Source: Mannheimia granulomatis
GTDB taxonomy: Bacteria > Pseudomonadota > Gammaproteobacteria > Enterobacterales > Pasteurellaceae
Direction of reading: 5' to 3'
Length of the DNA stretch: 64,000 nt
NCBI RefSeq assembly: GCF_011455695.1
Contig: NZ_CP015030.1
Coordinates: 1,054,001 to 1,118,000 of the forward strand
Shown in pieces: positions 20,197-29,536 of this stretch. The notes beneath the pieces are model-generated. The model was not told where the DNA came from and did not search any database. It worked only from the letters and a program-made list of their open reading frames with translations. Numbering within the stretch: position 1 is the stretch's first letter; every line of letters starts with the position of its first letter. The position numbers and the translations under genes are program-made.

Positions 20197-20664
20197 GTGA
20201 CAGAAATTACAACCGAAAATCGTGAAGCAAGAATTATTGAAGTAACTGAAATTATGGGTATGTTACCTCACCGTTATCCATTCCTATTAGTAGATCGTGT
20301 AACAGACTACGAACCGGGGAAATGGCTAAAAGCAATCAAAAACGTGAGTTTTAATGAGCCTTGCTTTACGGGTCACTTCCCACATGCACCGATTTTCCCG
20401 GGTGTATTAATTCTTGAAGCGATGGCACAAGCGACCGGAGTATTAGCCGTTGCAACTTACGGAAAATTAAGTGAAGATGAGCTTTATTACTTTGCTGCTA
20501 TTGATAATGCCCGTTTCAAACGTCCAGTTGTACCGGGAGACAGACTAGAACTTGAAGTTGAGTTTTTAAAAGAAGTACGTGGCATTACTAAATTTACCGG
20601 TAAAGCATTTGTTGATGGCAAATTAGTTTGCGAAGCAGACTTAATGTGTGCTCGTCGTAAATAA
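20197..20664 (+). CDS. fabZ: 3-hydroxyacyl-ACP dehydratase FabZ
   Basis: FabZ dehydrates beta-hydroxyacyl-ACP in fatty acid elongation and competes with LpxD/LpxA for substrate, which fits its place between them. The active site [20 protein letters not shown] carries the catalytic His and Glu. The [14 protein letters not shown] block is present. It has 155 aa and starts with GTG at 20197, with AGAGG upstream. Confidence 0.96.
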   Translation: MTEITTENREARIIEVTEIMGMLPHRYPFLLVDRVTDYEPGKWLKAIKNVSFNEPCFTGHFPHAPIFPGVLILEAMAQATGVLAVATYGKLSEDELYYFAAIDNARFKRPVVPGDRLELEVEFLKEVRGITKFTGKAFVDGKLVCEADLMCARRK

Positions 20665-20694
20665 TTCATTTCAGCCTAAGGGAGCAAGCAAGCT

Positions 20695-21489
20695 ATGCGT
20701 CTAATTGATTCAACTGCTAAAATTAGCCCATTTGCTATTGTTGAAGATGGTGCTCAAATTGGTGCTCAAGTTGAGATCGGGCCATTTTCTGTGATTGGCA
20801 AAGATGTCAAAATTGGAGCAAAAACGAAAATTCACTCACATGTAGTGATCAACGGTGTAACTGAAATTGGTGAAGATAACCATATTTTCCAATTTGCCAG
20901 CATTGGTGAAATTAATCAAGATTTAAAATACCAAGGTGAGCCGACCAAAGTGGTGATCGGGAATCGTAACCGTATTCGTGAGAGTGTAACCATCCACCGC
21001 GGTACTGTCCAAGGTGGTGGAGTGACTAAAATCGGGGATGATAACTTATTTATGATCAATACCCACATTGCCCACGACTGCTCTATCGGTAATCGTTGTA
21101 TTATTGCCAATAACGGTACCCTTGCAGGTCATGTAACGCTAGATGATTTCGTCATTGTTGGTGGTATGTCTGCCATCCACCAATTCGTAGTGGTAGGTTC
21201 ACACGTTATGCTTGGCGGTGGCTCAATGGTTAGTCAAGATGTACCACCCTACGTAATGGCACAGGGCAACCACGCCCGCCCATTTGGTATTAACCTTGAA
21301 GGCTTAAAACGCAGAGGGTTTGATAAACCAACGCTCCATGCTATTCGTAAAGCCTACAAACTGATTTATTCTAGCGGTAAAACATTAGAAGAGTGCTTGA
21401 CAGAAATTGAGCAACTTGCTGCTACCGAGCCGGCAGTTGCGATTTTCTTGCAATTTTTCAAACGCTCAACACGTGGTATTATCCGCTAA
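20695..21489 (+). CDS. lpxA: UDP-N-acetylglucosamine acyltransferase LpxA
   Basis: LpxA carries out the first step of lipid A synthesis. A beta-helix of hexapeptide repeats fills the first 190 residues. The catalytic His lies in the INTHIAHDC block near residue 123. The [20 protein letters not shown] segment and helical C-terminus are typical. It is 264 aa. lpxB does not follow; a terminator and the convergent mnmC come next. Confidence 0.97.
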   Translation: MRLIDSTAKISPFAIVEDGAQIGAQVEIGPFSVIGKDVKIGAKTKIHSHVVINGVTEIGEDNHIFQFASIGEINQDLKYQGEPTKVVIGNRNRIRESVTIHRGTVQGGGVTKIGDDNLFMINTHIAHDCSIGNRCIIANNGTLAGHVTLDDFVIVGGMSAIHQFVVVGSHVMLGGGSMVSQDVPPYVMAQGNHARPFGINLEGLKRRGFDKPTLHAIRKAYKLIYSSGKTLEECLTEIEQLAATEPAVAIFLQFFKRSTRGIIR

Positions 21490-21494
21490 AACGA

Positions 21495-21522
21495 AACCCC
21501 GATTATCTCGGGGTTCTTTTTA
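21495..21522. terminator. Bidirectional terminator lpxA / mnmC
   Basis: Stem AACCCCGA-TTATC-TCGGGGTT with a CTTTTT run on the plus strand. It lies between the convergent genes lpxA and mnmC. Confidence 0.8.
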
Positions 21523-23523
21523 ATCAACGGTTGATCCTTTCAGTAATTTTCTTAGCCAAGTACGATTTGGGCTTAAGTTATGCCAAATATCTTCGCTTAT
21601 TGGCACAGGCTCGTTAGCAATTAGGCTTGCCAGCAGTTCGCCTAATAATGGTGCTGTTGTTAAACCACGAGAAGCCAACCCATTGACCATATATAAATTT
21701 GCAAAAATTTCCGCATTTTCGACCGCTTGTTTTCGTCTTAATTGATTATACAAATTGGCATATTGTAATTTTTGCTGCTCAAAATGATGTACAATACCGA
21801 CCATTGGCACACGGTCCCTCAGTGCAGCCCGGATACCAACTTTAGCTGAATGTTGAGATAAATCAATACCTTGTGTCCATTCACAAGCGGTCAAATTTTG
21901 CTGAAGTTTTGCCATATTTTCCTGATGCTCTTCCATACTAAAATGGGCTTCTGAATTATCACGCAAGTGGCTGGCTCCAATGCAATGGCTCCCTGCTTTC
22001 GACATAGGCGTTAGATAACCGTCATAGCAAATAACACATTTTAATTTTTGCAACCGGCTATTGGTTGGAATATGGCTTACCTGCCCTCGTACCGGATAGA
22101 GCGGAATGCCGTTTGCTTGATTAAATTCATTTAAGGTATGCCCATTTGCTAAGACCAGTGTTTGATGACAGAAAGTTTCGCCATGGGTAGTCCAATGCCA
22201 TTTACCTTCATCAAAGGTTACATTTTCCACCTTGTGGTTTAATACAATCTTCAAGCCTCTTCTTGCTAATAAAGCAAAACCGGCACGCACAAATTGCACC
22301 GGCGATAACCATCCGCCTTGAGGAATAAATGCCCCACCGTTTGGTACCGTTAAACCTAATTTTTCGCTCAGTTCCTCTGCAGTACACAATTTTAACAGTG
22401 TGTCATCTGCTGTCTGCTCAGCCATTTTTTCTAATTTTTTCGCGGTTTTCTCATTATAGGCATACAGCACGACACCATTAAGATCATGCTCAAACTCAAT
22501 CAAATTTTCTAATTGGGCTAATCGTTGCAAAGCATAATCAAAACTGTGGATATAAAAGCGCACATTGCGTTCATCATCATCGCTTAACTGCGGATAAATC
22601 GCCCCTTGTAAATTTCCCGAAGCATTCATTGCCAAAGCTTCATCTTGACAATAAAGCGTTACCTTTTTGCCTTTTTCCAATAAAGACAATGCCACAAAAA
22701 AGCTCGCCACTCCCCCACCAACAATGGCAATATCATTTTGCTCGCACTCATTTTTTCCATAAAAATAAGGATATTTGAGCGGGGCTATTACACTTTCCAG
22801 CGGTTTTTCGCCCCAAAGCATTTCCCGTTTTTTGCCAAATCCTTTTCGCTTATAAACATGAAATCCAGCCGCTTGCAAGCCTTTACGCACCGCACTTGCG
22901 GCAGTAAAAGTGGCAAAACTGCCGCCGTTACAACTTAAACGAAACATCTGCTGATACAAATTTTCGTTCCACATTTCAGGGTTTTTATCCGGTGAGAAGC
23001 CGTCTAAAAACCAAGCATCAATGCTATTGTTATAAAGATCGCCTAATTGAGGTAAATTATCCGCCATATCACCCAACCAAATATCCAGATAGATATGTTC
23101 AAAATGATAACGCTGACACCCAACTTGACGAGGCTGCCAGCAAGCGGTCAAAATTTGTGAATTTTTTGCAAATTGTGGGTAATTTTGATGAATGTGTTGC
23201 AATTGCGTCGCTGTTAAAGGGTATTTTTCAAAAGAAATAAAATAAAGACGTTGCAGGATACTATGCGGAAACTCAGCTCTAAATTGATGGAATTTCTCTG
23301 CCACCGCCAAAAAATTCAATCCGGTGCCAAAACCTGTTTCAGCAATAACAAAGGCTTCTCTTGGATGAGTTTGCCATTTTTCCCAAAGTTGATTTCCTTG
23401 TTGGAATACATAGTGGCTTTCTGCCAAGCCATCTTGGGTAGAAAAATAAATATCATCAAACTGCTCGGAAATCGGTGTATTAGTCCCATTAAAAGCAAGT
23501 GAAGCAAAAGTTAATTTAGTCAT
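21520..23523 (-). CDS. mnmC: Bifunctional tRNA mnm5s2U biosynthesis protein MnmC
   Basis: MnmC finishes the mnm5(s2)U34 tRNA base. Its C-terminal FAD domain removes carboxymethyl, and its N-terminal methyltransferase then adds methyl. The N-terminal half has ETGFGTGLNFL. The FAD-binding DIAIVGGGVASFFVALSLLE lies near residue 265. The start at 23523 aligns with relatives and follows GGGGAT; 23526 or 23544 are alternatives. The stretch at 21893-21901 is an uptake core encoding TAC. Confidence 0.93.
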   Translation of the reverse strand: MTKLTFASLAFNGTNTPISEQFDDIYFSTQDGLAESHYVFQQGNQLWEKWQTHPREAFVIAETGFGTGLNFLAVAEKFHQFRAEFPHSILQRLYFISFEKYPLTATQLQHIHQNYPQFAKNSQILTACWQPRQVGCQRYHFEHIYLDIWLGDMADNLPQLGDLYNNSIDAWFLDGFSPDKNPEMWNENLYQQMFRLSCNGGSFATFTAASAVRKGLQAAGFHVYKRKGFGKKREMLWGEKPLESVIAPLKYPYFYGKNECEQNDIAIVGGGVASFFVALSLLEKGKKVTLYCQDEALAMNASGNLQGAIYPQLSDDDERNVRFYIHSFDYALQRLAQLENLIEFEHDLNGVVLYAYNEKTAKKLEKMAEQTADDTLLKLCTAEELSEKLGLTVPNGGAFIPQGGWLSPVQFVRAGFALLARRGLKIVLNHKVENVTFDEGKWHWTTHGETFCHQTLVLANGHTLNEFNQANGIPLYPVRGQVSHIPTNSRLQKLKCVICYDGYLTPMSKAGSHCIGASHLRDNSEAHFSMEEHQENMAKLQQNLTACEWTQGIDLSQHSAKVGIRAALRDRVPMVGIVHHFEQQKLQYANLYNQLRRKQAVENAEIFANLYMVNGLASRGLTTAPLLGELLASLIANEPVPISEDIWHNLSPNRTWLRKLLKGSTVD

Positions 23524-23537
23524 CATATCCCCAAAAC

Positions 23538-23571
23538 AAAACACGGAAAACCTGAAGATTTTCCGTGTTTT
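23538..23571 (-). terminator. Strong terminator after the 26-codon gene
   Basis: A 13-bp perfect stem, AAAACACGGAAAA / TTTTCCGTGTTTT, is followed on the minus strand by GTTTT. It lies 18 bases after the stop of the small gene at 23590-23670 and just upstream of mnmC. Confidence 0.8.
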
Positions 23572-23589
23572 AAATCAATAACATAAATA

Positions 23590-23670
23590 TTAGAAAATAT
23601 TATAGGCAATGAATACGATCATACCGAGAGCGCCTACAACTGTCATCATTGAATAACCAAAAGTTCCCAT
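23590..23670 (-). CDS. Small hydrophobic membrane peptide, 26 aa
   Basis: The peptide begins MGTFGYSMM and ends AYNIF, with a hydrophobic core rich in Val/Gly/Leu/Ile/Met (about residues 8-25) that would span the membrane once. Evidence for a real gene: GAGG 7 bases before the ATG; an extended -10 (TGC-TAGAAT) about 45 bases upstream; and a strong terminator 18 bases after the TAA. I do not recognise the family. Size and shape recall single-pass micro-proteins that attach to respiratory or transport complexes, but nothing nearby identifies a partner. Confidence 0.65.
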   Translation of the reverse strand: MGTFGYSMMTVVGALGMIVFIAYNIF

Positions 23671-23714
23671 ATTTAATCCTCGTTTATTATTAGTAAATGA
23701 TTTATGCTGATACA

Positions 23715-23723
23715 ATTCTAGCA
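23715..23723 (-). promoter_or_regulatory. Extended -10 promoter of the 26-codon gene
   Basis: On the minus strand TATGC-TAGAAT contains an extended -10 (TG-C-TAGAAT). The predicted start leaves a leader of about 40 nt to the ATG at 23670. No good -35 was seen, as is common for extended -10 promoters. Confidence 0.5.
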
Positions 23724-23745
23724 TAAAGTAATTCAATTTGAAAAA

Positions 23746-25167
23746 CTAGGCTTGAATAATTTTCTCAAAACAAGCGGTCAATTTTGTCAAATCTTTTACA
23801 CCTTTGGCACTTTCAACGCCGGAATTTAAATCCAGTCCTAAGCAACCTTGTGCTAACGCTGCTTCAATATTCTCTAGCTTGATTCCCCCCGCTAATAACG
23901 CTTTTTGCTTGAGTTGTGGAGGGATAAGTGACCAATCAAAGGTCTTGCCTGTGCCGCCTTGTTGTGAGCCACTTTTGCTGTCTAACACATAACGGCTTAC
24001 TTTAGCATTATCATTAAAATCAAAAGTTTCAGCCTCAATATCTATCGATAGAGCTTTCCAGATCTGGATACTCTCGCCTAGTTTTTCAGAAAGCAACTCA
24101 ATGTAAGACTCATCTTCCGAACCGTGTAATTGAACTGCAAATAAACCTAACTGTTTTGCAATTTTTTCGACAAATTCAACCGCTTGATCTTGGAAAACGC
24201 CCACATAACGCAGCGGTGCATTCACTACCAATTCCTGTGCTTGACGTAACGAAAGCTGGCGTGGTGAGCCTTCGGCAAAAATTAAACCACCATATAACGC
24301 CCCTTGTGCATAAGCAGCCTGAATATCTTGCACACGAGTCAAACCGCACACTTTATTTTCCCCGAAAATCACTGCACGCACTGCATTATCTAAATCCGTA
24401 TTGCCCATCAAGCTACTGCCGATCAAAAAGGCGTGGGCGTAAGGTTTGATCTTCTTCACTTGATTATGATCGCTAATACCCGATTCGGAAATCAAACAAA
24501 CATCGGACGGAATTTGGCTTTGATATTTTTCTACCAAGCGGGTAATCCGGTTCATATCAATGGTAAGAGTATGTAAATCGCGGTTATTCACGCCAATCAC
24601 TTTCGCCCCCAACGCTAACGCCCGCTCAAATTCCGATTCGGTACTGGTTTCAGTCAACACACCCATACCGAGAGAATGTGCCAAGTCTGCCAGTTCACGG
24701 TAAGTTTCATCATCTACCACCGAAAGCATTAATAAAATCGCATCCGCATTATAAAAACGGGCAAGATAGACTTGATAGGATGAAATCATAAAATCTTTAC
24801 ACAAAATCGGCTGCGTAGTCTGGCGTTTAACTTGGTCAATATAGCGGAAATCTCCTTGGAAATATTGCTCATCAGTCAGCACTGAAATTGCAGCGGCATA
24901 TTTTGAATAAATCTGTGCGATGGTATCTAAATTGAAATCCGAACGGATTAAACCTTTCGATGGCGAGGCTTTTTTGCATTCTAAAATATAGGCCGGTACT
25001 TGGTGAGTTCCTTTCGCTAATGCGGCATAAAAATCTCGATCGCTTTGGGTAATTTTTTGTTGAAATTCAGTTAACGGAAAATTTCGCTGTTTTTGTGCGA
25101 CCCAAATGGCTTTATCTTGTACGATTTTTTGTAAAATAGTCGGTTGGCTATCTTTTATGTTTTGCAT
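23746..25167 (-). CDS. trpCF: Indole-3-glycerol phosphate synthase / phosphoribosylanthranilate isomerase
   Basis: This bifunctional enzyme carries out two steps of tryptophan synthesis. The N-terminal TrpC barrel has YILECKKASPSKGLIRSDF and CKDFMI, with LISESGI further on. The C-terminal TrpF barrel begins KVCGLTRVQDIQ near residue 273 and ends GGIKLENI...LDLNSGVE. The 473 aa match the fused gamma-proteobacterial form (trpC of E. coli). The rest of the trp operon is not in the window, and no leader-peptide attenuator was seen upstream. The last codons include an uptake core (23770-23778). Confidence 0.95.
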   Translation of the reverse strand: MQNIKDSQPTILQKIVQDKAIWVAQKQRNFPLTEFQQKITQSDRDFYAALAKGTHQVPAYILECKKASPSKGLIRSDFNLDTIAQIYSKYAAAISVLTDEQYFQGDFRYIDQVKRQTTQPILCKDFMISSYQVYLARFYNADAILLMLSVVDDETYRELADLAHSLGMGVLTETSTESEFERALALGAKVIGVNNRDLHTLTIDMNRITRLVEKYQSQIPSDVCLISESGISDHNQVKKIKPYAHAFLIGSSLMGNTDLDNAVRAVIFGENKVCGLTRVQDIQAAYAQGALYGGLIFAEGSPRQLSLRQAQELVVNAPLRYVGVFQDQAVEFVEKIAKQLGLFAVQLHGSEDESYIELLSEKLGESIQIWKALSIDIEAETFDFNDNAKVSRYVLDSKSGSQQGGTGKTFDWSLIPPQLKQKALLAGGIKLENIEAALAQGCLGLDLNSGVESAKGVKDLTKLTACFEKIIQA

Positions 25168-25268
25168 ATAAATTCCTAGAGAGAAATAAGATTGAGTGGT
25201 AGAATCCGCTCTTTTAAACTAGCCATAGTTTTAACCCAAAAAACAAAATTTAACAAGACGAAACTAAG

Positions 25269-25580
25269 ATGAAATCCCAAGTTAAACAATATTTATCTGA
25301 TTTAGAAATTACGATGCGTTTACACCATCTTTGGGAAAGCACTCCCCCAAGCATTGAAGCGATGGCAAATCCACAACCTTTCTGTGTAGAAACCTTAAGC
25401 CCTACCCAATGGCTACAATGGATTTTTCTTCCAAGAATGCAAGCACTTTTAGATGCTAATGCCGAATTACCGCGTAACTTTGCGATAACGCCTTATTTGG
25501 AAGAAGCATTGAAAAATGAAGTGTATTTGCAAGCGATTTGTGGGCCTATATTAAAATTGGAAATGTTGCTGAAAGATTAA
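25269..25580 (+). CDS. yqcC: YqcC family protein
   Basis: This 103-aa soluble protein of unknown function has no signal peptide or membrane segment. The phrase HHLWESTPPS..AMANPQPFCVETLSPTQWLQWIFLPRM is typical of the YqcC family. The placement before truC is the same as in E. coli (yqcC-truC). Here the pair is separated by a 210-bp palindromic repeat region. Confidence 0.85.
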   Translation: MKSQVKQYLSDLEITMRLHHLWESTPPSIEAMANPQPFCVETLSPTQWLQWIFLPRMQALLDANAELPRNFAITPYLEEALKNEVYLQAICGPILKLEMLLKD

Positions 25581-25583
25581 TTT

Positions 25584-25775
25584 ATCCCTCACTTCGCCAA
25601 TTTATTCTGCCAAATCTCCCCTTCCCCTCTTTGCTAAAGAGGGAGATCATTCAGAGAAAATATTGAGTTTATCTGGCTACTTTAAAATTGATTTTAGAAA
25701 AATGAATTAATGGATTATGGGATCTAATTCCCCTCTTTAGCAAAGAGGGGTTAGAGGAGATTTGATAAATTACGC
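25584..25775. repeat. Composite palindromic repeat (MITE-like) between yqcC and truC
   Basis: The left part has CCCTCTTT-GCT-AAAGAGGG at 25625-25643, preceded by CTGCCAAATCTCCCC. The right part is an inverted copy, CCCCTCTTT-AGC-AAAGAGGGG at 25730-25750, followed by TTAGAGGAGATTTG, the reverse complement of the left flank. The left flank, CCCTCACTTCGCCAA, recurs in the carA-carB gap. The whole looks like a short non-coding element with inverted ends. Confidence 0.7.
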
Positions 25776-25791
25776 TTATACTTAACATATT

Positions 25792-26520
25792 ATGACATTA
25801 GAGATTTTATACCACGATGATGAACTCATCGCTATTAACAAGCCCGCAGGTATGCTGGTACACCGTTCTTGGTTAGACAAACACGAAACGGTGTTTGCGA
25901 TGCAAACCTTACGAGATCAAATCGGGCAACATGTTTTCCCCATTCATCGCTTAGACCGCCCTACCTCAGGCGTTCTGCTTTTTGCCTTAAACAGCGAAAC
26001 TGCACGTTTAATGAGTGAGCAATTTGAGCAACATAAAGTACAGAAAAGCTATTTAGCCATTGTACGGGGATATTTACAAGGCGAAGCTCGCATTGATTAT
26101 CCGCTAAAGGTGATTTTAGATAAAATCGCAGATAAATTTTCGCAAGAAAAAGAGGCTCAAGAAGCAATTACCGATTATAAAGGCTTAGCTACCGTTGAAA
26201 TGCCTTATGCGGCAGGAAAACATCAAACCGCTCGTTATAGCTTGGTGAAACTATTTCCAAAAACAGGTAGAAAGCACCAACTTCGCCGCCATCTTAAACA
26301 CTTGTTTCACCCGATTATAGGGGATTCAAAATACGGAGACTTGCACCAAAATCGGGCTTTATCAGAAAAAGCGAATGTCAATCGCTTGATGTTGCACGCA
26401 TACAGTTTGCACTTTCAGCACCCAAAAACTTTGCAAAAAATTGAGATAATCGCACCGCTTGATGAGCAATGGCAGCGACTCTTTACATTTTTTGACTGGA
26501 ACTTTACGCAATACTATTAG
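25792..26520 (+). CDS. truC: tRNA pseudouridine(65) synthase TruC
   Basis: TruC isomerises U65 of tRNA-Ile1 and tRNA-Asp to pseudouridine. The RluA-type catalytic motif [14 protein letters not shown] lies near residue 53, with the nucleophile Asp in it. [10 protein letters not shown] is at about residue 17, and the [13 protein letters not shown] block follows. The 242-aa length is near E. coli (260). It is followed by yoaH. Confidence 0.93.
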   Translation: MTLEILYHDDELIAINKPAGMLVHRSWLDKHETVFAMQTLRDQIGQHVFPIHRLDRPTSGVLLFALNSETARLMSEQFEQHKVQKSYLAIVRGYLQGEARIDYPLKVILDKIADKFSQEKEAQEAITDYKGLATVEMPYAAGKHQTARYSLVKLFPKTGRKHQLRRHLKHLFHPIIGDSKYGDLHQNRALSEKANVNRLMLHAYSLHFQHPKTLQKIEIIAPLDEQWQRLFTFFDWNFTQYY

Positions 26521-26537
26521 ACAAACACGAGGATTGT

Positions 26538-26699
26538 ATGGATAATTCACTTCTATCACTCACGCACGAACAGCAACAAGCTGCTGTGGAAGAAATTCAA
26601 AAACTGATGGCAGAAGGTGTAAGTGCCGGAGAAGCAATTCAGCTTATCGCCAATAAATTACGCCAACAGTATCAAACCCCGGAGACAAAAAATGAATAA
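26538..26699 (+). CDS. yoaH: YoaH-like UPF0181 protein, 53 aa
   Basis: This small acidic helical protein reads [20 protein letters not shown] followed by a [12 protein letters not shown] stretch, which closely matches the UPF0181 (YoaH) family. GAGG lies 6 bases before the ATG. It sits 17 bases after truC. Its last codons overlap the start of the next gene by 8 bases, so the two are probably co-translated. Function is unknown. Confidence 0.85.
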   Translation: MDNSLLSLTHEQQQAAVEEIQKLMAEGVSAGEAIQLIANKLRQQYQTPETKNE

Positions 26700-27168
26700 A
26701 TTATGGATAGCACTTACCTTATCACTTGCAGCTAATTACAGTACTGCTGCAGCAGAAAAAAAAGTAACCGAGCCTAAGCCGTTTGAGGGTAAACCGAGTG
26801 TTGTATTACAAGTTTTCGATATTAGTAGTCAAATTGCCAGACCAATTACCGGTAATACACTTTCTATCAGCAAAAAACAGAGTAGACTATGTTGGAGTAG
26901 CGTCAATCTTCCTGTACAAAATAAAGCTATGGTAGTTGAAGCTTTCTATGCACCTAATACCCTAACTTTAGTTTCACCAGGCTCAAAAATTGATTCATCT
27001 CCAGATAAAAAGAATCACACTATTGTGACTGAAATCAATAATATGGGAAACCAAAACGTAAACCGCTGCTGGGGTTTTGATAAAACTGACCCAATCGGTA
27101 AATATAAAATGGAAATTCAAATTAATGACTACATTTTTAAAGGTCTAGAATTTGAAATTGTAAAATAA
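26692..27168 (+). CDS. Secreted protein of unknown function, 158 aa
   Basis: The ATG at 26692 follows GGAGAC with a 5-base gap and gives a clear signal peptide ([19 protein letters not shown], cleaved near residue 20-22). An upstream extension of the frame would lose this. The mature part is mostly beta-strand-like, with two Cys-Trp pairs (RLCWSS and NRCWGF) that could form a disulfide. It ends [14 protein letters not shown]...FEIVK, like the last strands of an Ig-like domain. I do not recognise the family. It overlaps yoaH and is followed by a strong terminator. Confidence 0.75.
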   Translation: MNKLWIALTLSLAANYSTAAAEKKVTEPKPFEGKPSVVLQVFDISSQIARPITGNTLSISKKQSRLCWSSVNLPVQNKAMVVEAFYAPNTLTLVSPGSKIDSSPDKKNHTIVTEINNMGNQNVNRCWGFDKTDPIGKYKMEIQINDYIFKGLEFEIVK

Positions 27169-27171
27169 GAA

Positions 27172-27199
27172 AAAGCCACAGACATCAATCTGTGGCTTT
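27172..27199. terminator. Terminator between the secreted protein and the CYTH gene
   Basis: Perfect 11-bp stem AAAGCCACAGA / TCTGTGGCTTT with a 6-base loop. T-runs on either side suit the two convergent genes. Confidence 0.8.
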
Positions 27200-27202
27200 A
27201 TG

Positions 27203-28054
27203 CTAAATTATGGTTTTTAAATCCGCCAAACCAGAAATCAGGTAATTTTTACTTTTTACCCATTCTCTAGCATGCTTCCAAGAGATTAAATTTTGATGAG
27301 TACATTGATTAAAACGTTCAATAACATCTGCTTTTTCATCCGCTATACGAATAAAATCAGCCAATAATTGTTCTAATTTCTTGCTATTCTCACCTTGTAA
27401 GGCTTTTGCAATTTCTTGTTCAAATTTAACCGCTTGTCCACTCAAATAGCCACGCTGTGCTTTGCTTAAATTACTTAGCCACATACCATCTGCTTTTGGT
27501 ATTGCCTCCACCAAAGCAAAAAGATCAGCCAGTTCACCTTGTTTGATTTCAAACTCCAGTTCACAAATAGGCTCTTGTGAGAATTGATTTTTGATTAATC
27601 CTTGATCGAGAGCAACTTCAATTTGAGATGCGCCCACTTGGAATAACCAAGTTTGACGAGTGAAATCGGTACTAAAAATCGCTTGTAAGTTCTGTGCAAT
27701 TTCATCAGCACTCTCAAACGGTAAATCAAACTTTTCAACCAACGCCAGAAAATCAGGCTGATTATTGGGCAAAGGCAAATTATATTCCGGGCGAATATGC
27801 AAGCCCCCCACAATATTTCCTTTAGTTTTTAGCGTTATCTCAAATTCACGATTTTGCGCTCGCACACGCAACCCCATTTTCTGCGAAGCAAAAAACAGCT
27901 TCGGTGTATCATAGTAAGTATTACCGAGCAAATCGCACCTATGAGAAAGGCACGGAAAGTCAGTTGCCGTTTTCAGCCAATTTTTAATTAAGGGTACATT
28001 TTGCTGATCCAGCATGATTTTTAGCTCAATTTCAGCTTGATTTTGGTTTTTCAT
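27203..28054 (-). CDS. CYTH domain protein (YgiF-like inorganic triphosphatase)
   Basis: The N-terminal EIELKIML is the ExExK signature of CYTH enzymes, which hydrolyse tripolyphosphate. Further core residues are YYDTP, LRVRAQN, EITLKTKG and ELEFEIKQG. E. coli YgiF (433 aa) has a C-terminal CHAD domain. Here only about 80 helical residues follow the CYTH domain, so CHAD is absent or strongly reduced. ATG 28054 is preferred from the alignment; an ATG 5 codons upstream is possible. No strong ribosome binding site was seen. Confidence 0.8.
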   Translation of the reverse strand: MKNQNQAEIELKIMLDQQNVPLIKNWLKTATDFPCLSHRCDLLGNTYYDTPKLFFASQKMGLRVRAQNREFEITLKTKGNIVGGLHIRPEYNLPLPNNQPDFLALVEKFDLPFESADEIAQNLQAIFSTDFTRQTWLFQVGASQIEVALDQGLIKNQFSQEPICELEFEIKQGELADLFALVEAIPKADGMWLSNLSKAQRGYLSGQAVKFEQEIAKALQGENSKKLEQLLADFIRIADEKADVIERFNQCTHQNLISWKHAREWVKSKNYLISGLADLKTII

Positions 28055-28114
28055 TTCACACCACATCACAACGTTGTATAATCAAGCGGTTATTTTATCA
28101 ATAAATTTTGCAAA

Positions 28115-29524
28115 ATGTTTTCTAAAATTCAACATAAACTCAATAACTTTGTCCAACGTGGGCTAGACAACCACTTACGCCTTGCGGTAACAGGTTTAAG
28201 CCGCAGTGGTAAAACTGCTTTTATTACCAGTTTTGTCGATCAACTTCTGCATATCAACAAAAACGGTAACCCACATTTAAATCTGTTTGCCCCTGCCAGA
28301 CAAGGACAAATTCTCTCTGTCAAACGTATTGAGCAAGGTGATCTGACTATTCCTCGATTTGAATATGACAAAAACCGCCAATGTTTAGAAACACAACCGC
28401 CACGCTGGCCGGATTCCACCACAGGTATTAGCGAAATTCGCCTTGCGATTCGCTACCAACGCCAACATTCTATACTTCGTCACATTAAAGAAACCGGTAC
28501 GCTTTATTTAGATATTTTTGACTATCCCGGAGAATGGCTGCTTGATTTACCACTGCTTTCACTCTCATTTAAAGAATGGTCTCAAACCCAACAAACCGTG
28601 CATAAAGAGGAGCGTGCAGAGCTTGCTCAACCGTGGCTACAAGCGGTCAAAAATCTCGATCTTTTTGCAAAAGCCGATGAAAATCAACTTGCCGAACTCA
28701 GCCAAACCTACACCAACTATTTGCTTGAATGCAAAGCTCGAGGAATGCAATACATTCAACCGGGTCGTTTTGTGCTACCAACCGAACATGCCAAAGGGGC
28801 ACCGGTATTCCAATTTTTTCCGCTGCTGAATTTAAGCGAATCGGAATGGGAAAAATTAGAACAAAGTGATCAAAACAGCACATTCCACACCCTGAAAAAA
28901 CGCTATCAACATTATCAGCAAAAAATTGTGAAACCTTTTTATGAAGACTACTTTTCTCAATTTGATCGACAAGTGATTCTTGCCGATTGCCTAACCCCAT
29001 TAAACTATGGCTATCATGAATTTATGGAAATGAAACTAGGCTTACAGCAGCTTTTCAAACATTTTCATTACGGCAATCGTTCGCTGTTCCACCGCCTGTT
29101 TTCATCCAATATAGATAAACTGCTCTTTATTGCAACCAAAGCAGACCATATCACCAGCGATCAACTCCCGAATTTGGAAAGTCTGATGCGACAATTAGTA
29201 CAAGAAGGCGGTCTCTTTGCCGAATTTGATGGTATCGAAACCGGCTATTTAGCTATTTCCGCCATTCAATCAACAGATGCAGTGAACGTGACTCAAAATG
29301 GTAAAACAATCAAAGCGATCCGAGGTATTCGTTCCAGCGATAAAAAACAAGTTACTCTCTACCCCGGCTCAGTACCAAGCCGCTTACCGGATAAAAACTA
29401 CTGGCAATTTAACCGTTTCGAGTTCGACCAATTTGAACCTAAACCGTTGGAATTTAATCAATCTATTCCCCATTTACGCATGGATTCGGTCTTACAATTT
29501 TTATTGGCAGATCGATTTGAATAG
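28115..29524 (+). CDS. ycjX: YcjX family P-loop NTPase (DUF463)
   Basis: This predicted stress-linked GTPase-like protein has 469 aa (465 in E. coli). Walker A GLSRSGKTAF lies near residue 27. The DIFDYPGEWLLDLPLL segment serves as Walker B/switch, and FIATKADH resembles the NKxD motif. The start follows an AT-rich uptake tail with no strong Shine-Dalgarno. In Enterobacteria ycjX is coupled to ycjF; ycjF is not next to it here. Confidence 0.88.
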   Translation: MFSKIQHKLNNFVQRGLDNHLRLAVTGLSRSGKTAFITSFVDQLLHINKNGNPHLNLFAPARQGQILSVKRIEQGDLTIPRFEYDKNRQCLETQPPRWPDSTTGISEIRLAIRYQRQHSILRHIKETGTLYLDIFDYPGEWLLDLPLLSLSFKEWSQTQQTVHKEERAELAQPWLQAVKNLDLFAKADENQLAELSQTYTNYLLECKARGMQYIQPGRFVLPTEHAKGAPVFQFFPLLNLSESEWEKLEQSDQNSTFHTLKKRYQHYQQKIVKPFYEDYFSQFDRQVILADCLTPLNYGYHEFMEMKLGLQQLFKHFHYGNRSLFHRLFSSNIDKLLFIATKADHITSDQLPNLESLMRQLVQEGGLFAEFDGIETGYLAISAIQSTDAVNVTQNGKTIKAIRGIRSSDKKQVTLYPGSVPSRLPDKNYWQFNRFEFDQFEPKPLEFNQSIPHLRMDSVLQFLLADRFE

Positions 29525-29536
29525 CATTTTTAGATA

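Noticed and set aside
25584-25775. Possible CRISPR array
   Set aside because: There are only two palindrome copies, in inverted orientation, with unequal flanks and no regular spacers.
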